A stretch of 64,000 nt of DNA from Kriegella aquimaris (GTDB lineage: Bacteria; Bacteroidota; Bacteroidia; Flavobacteriales; Flavobacteriaceae), in assembly GCF_900103215.1 (NCBI RefSeq), contig NZ_FNGV01000005.1, forward strand, positions 248,001 through 312,000. The letters run 5' to 3'. Each line of letters starts with the position of its first letter. Position 1 is the first letter of the stretch. Both the position numbers and the translations under genes were made by a program. Positions 63,012 through 64,000 of this stretch are shown piece by piece. The notes under the pieces are model-generated. The model had not been told where the DNA came from and made no database searches. It was given only the letters and a program-made list of their open reading frames with translations.

Positions 63012-63464
63012 ATGAAAAATCTTGTATTCGGAATCTTTTTGATTCTAATTAGTGCGTCATCTTTCGCTCAAGGCAACGGCATCGAAGAAGAAATCAAGGA
63101 ACTCTCCAAACAAAAATGGCAATGGATGGCGGATAAAGATGTGGACAAATTGGCTTCGTTGTTCCATGACAAATCCAAATTCGTACACATGAGCGGTTCT
63201 TGGAAAAAGGAACGGGAACTGGAAATCATCGAATCAGGAAGCATTTGGTATAAAAATGCCGAGGTTCACGACGTAGCCGTAGAAGTTTTTGGGGATGACA
63301 CGGCGGTACTCTGGAACCGCATTACGCTTACCGCGCACGTAAGGGGAAATGACGTTAAAAATGAGTTTACCGTAACGGAATTCTATCAGAAAGAAGCAGA
63401 CGATTGGAAGTTGTTGGATTTGACTTTTAGCAGTGTACGCGACACCCATGAAATTGAACACTAA
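63012..63464 (+). CDS. Secreted nuclear-transport-factor-2-like (DUF4440) protein
   Basis: 150 residues with a signal peptide (SASSFAQG). The mature part is a SnoaL/NTF2-like fold of the DUF4440 type: KWQWMADKDVDKLASLFHD near the start, FVHMSGSW in the middle and DTAVLWNRITL, FTVTEFYQKEADDWKLLDLTF at the end. Family members bind small ligands or act as small enzymes; the function is unknown. It is the first of two adjacent paralogues, probably a tandem duplication, 11 bp apart. Confidence 0.88.
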   Translation: MKNLVFGIFLILISASSFAQGNGIEEEIKELSKQKWQWMADKDVDKLASLFHDKSKFVHMSGSWKKERELEIIESGSIWYKNAEVHDVAVEVFGDDTAVLWNRITLTAHVRGNDVKNEFTVTEFYQKEADDWKLLDLTFSSVRDTHEIEH

Positions 63465-63475
63465 AAAAAAAAACG

Positions 63476-63925
63476 ATGATAAACAAAAAACTGATTTTAG
63501 GCGTACTGGTCGCTTTTTTTAGCATACCAATAGCCATGGCGCAATCCGCCGATATCGAACAGGAAATCAAGCAACTCTCCCAACAAAAATGGCAATGGAT
63601 GGCCGACAAGGATGCGGATAAACTGGCGGAACTCTTTCATGAAAAGGCCAAGTTCGTGCACATGGGCGGTACTTGGGGCAAAGATCGGGAAGTGGATATT
63701 ATCCGAAGTGGCGGCATCCATTATAAAGAGGCGGATGTCCATGAAACAATGGTAGAAGTTTTGAATGACAAAACCGCTATTCTTTGGAATCGAATTACTT
63801 TGCTGGCTGTCGTGGGTAATAATGAAGTAACCAACCCTTTTATGGTTACGGAGGTCTATGTAAAGGAAAATGACAACTGGCAATTGGCCGATTTGACCTT
63901 TAGTAAACTTCTTACCAGAGATTAG
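63476..63925 (+). CDS. Secreted nuclear-transport-factor-2-like (DUF4440) protein, second paralogue
   Basis: 149 residues with a signal peptide (PIAMAQS). Same fold and domain order as the upstream gene: KWQWMADKDADKLAELFHE, KFVHMGGTW, AILWNRITLLAV and VTEVYVKENDNWQLADLTF. The pair shares long blocks of near identity in the first 50 mature residues and differs more at the ends, which fits a duplication followed by divergence. Co-transcribed with the first copy. Confidence 0.88.
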   Translation: MINKKLILGVLVAFFSIPIAMAQSADIEQEIKQLSQQKWQWMADKDADKLAELFHEKAKFVHMGGTWGKDREVDIIRSGGIHYKEADVHETMVEVLNDKTAILWNRITLLAVVGNNEVTNPFMVTEVYVKENDNWQLADLTFSKLLTRD

Positions 63926-63939
63926 AATAATTCGATTTC

Positions 63940-64000
63940 ATGAAATTTGCGGTTTACACATTGTATCTATTTATTTCCCTGGGCTTAGCCGACTTGGAGG
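63940..64000 (+). CDS. Start of a secreted protein (3' end outside window)
   Basis: An ATG at 63940, 14 bp after the previous stop, opens a frame of 20 codons to the window edge: MKFAVYTLYLFISLGLADLE. This looks like the start of a signal peptide. Family cannot be told. Confidence 0.5.
   Translation, partial: MKFAVYTLYLFISLGLADLE

Overview
The window looks like a chromosomal segment of a Bacteroidota bacterium, most likely a marine member of the Flavobacteriaceae. The evidence is the gene content (TonB-dependent receptors with an N-terminal carboxypeptidase-regulatory-like domain, DUF3078 protein, PiT transporter with a PhoU-like tail, FeoB-associated Cys-rich protein, LuxR-type regulators with PAS), the abundance of lipoprotein signals, and repeated TAnnTTTG -7 promoter boxes with few Shine-Dalgarno sequences. 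Base composition is AT-rich throughout. I cannot name the genus.

Positions 1-11612 form a carbohydrate-oxidation locus. It has two GMC flavoprotein dehydrogenases, one small 'gluconate dehydrogenase subunit 3' partner with a Tat-like lipoprotein signal, two sugar phosphate isomerase/epimerase-like TIM barrels, a Gfo/Idh/MocA oxidoreductase, two DUF1080 (3-keto-disaccharide hydrolase family) lipoproteins and an MFS permease. The best reading is a pathway that oxidises glycosides at C3, cleaves the 3-keto-glycoside with DUF1080 enzymes and imports and reduces the products. A DinB-family gene, an ASCH-domain gene and a frameshifted SdpI-like gene are interspersed or adjacent.

Positions 12007-14038 are a housekeeping operon (YicC-type RNase, gmk, nadD). 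14085-18584 holds a secreted sialidase translationally coupled to a lactonase lipoprotein, then a secreted amidohydrolase and a CAP-domain lipoprotein. 18830-22464 is a phosphate porin/PiT pair. 22618-26892 carries dgt, a DUF3078 outer-membrane protein and dxs. 27388-29216 is a sparse regulatory stretch with a PAS-LuxR regulator, a small dockerin-like secreted ORF and a stand-alone HTH protein. 29326-34557 carries tadA, a lipocalin-like lipoprotein, a cold-shock protein, a ClC-type channel and aspS.

Positions 34762-38047 hold an orphan TonB receptor and a MORN-type secreted protein. 38122-44760 is a four-gene tetR-tolC-adaptor-RND efflux operon with a clear palindromic operator. 44849-46937 has an ECF-type sigma factor with a small membrane protein, and a polyprenyl synthetase. 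46963-50900 is a metal-homeostasis cluster: a TonB receptor divergent from a DtxR/MntR-family repressor and ZIP transporter, with an array of CTAAAA/TTTTAG palindromes between them. 51018-56145 holds an alkaline-phosphatase-superfamily lipoprotein, small membrane proteins, a regulatory-domain surface protein and a TlpA-like thioredoxin. 56313-58941 is feoA-feoB-FeoB-associated protein, then an SCO protein, rseP and tRNA-Asn.

Directly after tRNA-Asn lie GGGACAAC repeats that look like an integrative-element attachment region. They are followed by an AraC regulator and two tandem SnoaL/NTF2-like secreted proteins, with a further gene running off the right edge. No rRNA, CRISPR array or insertion sequence was seen.
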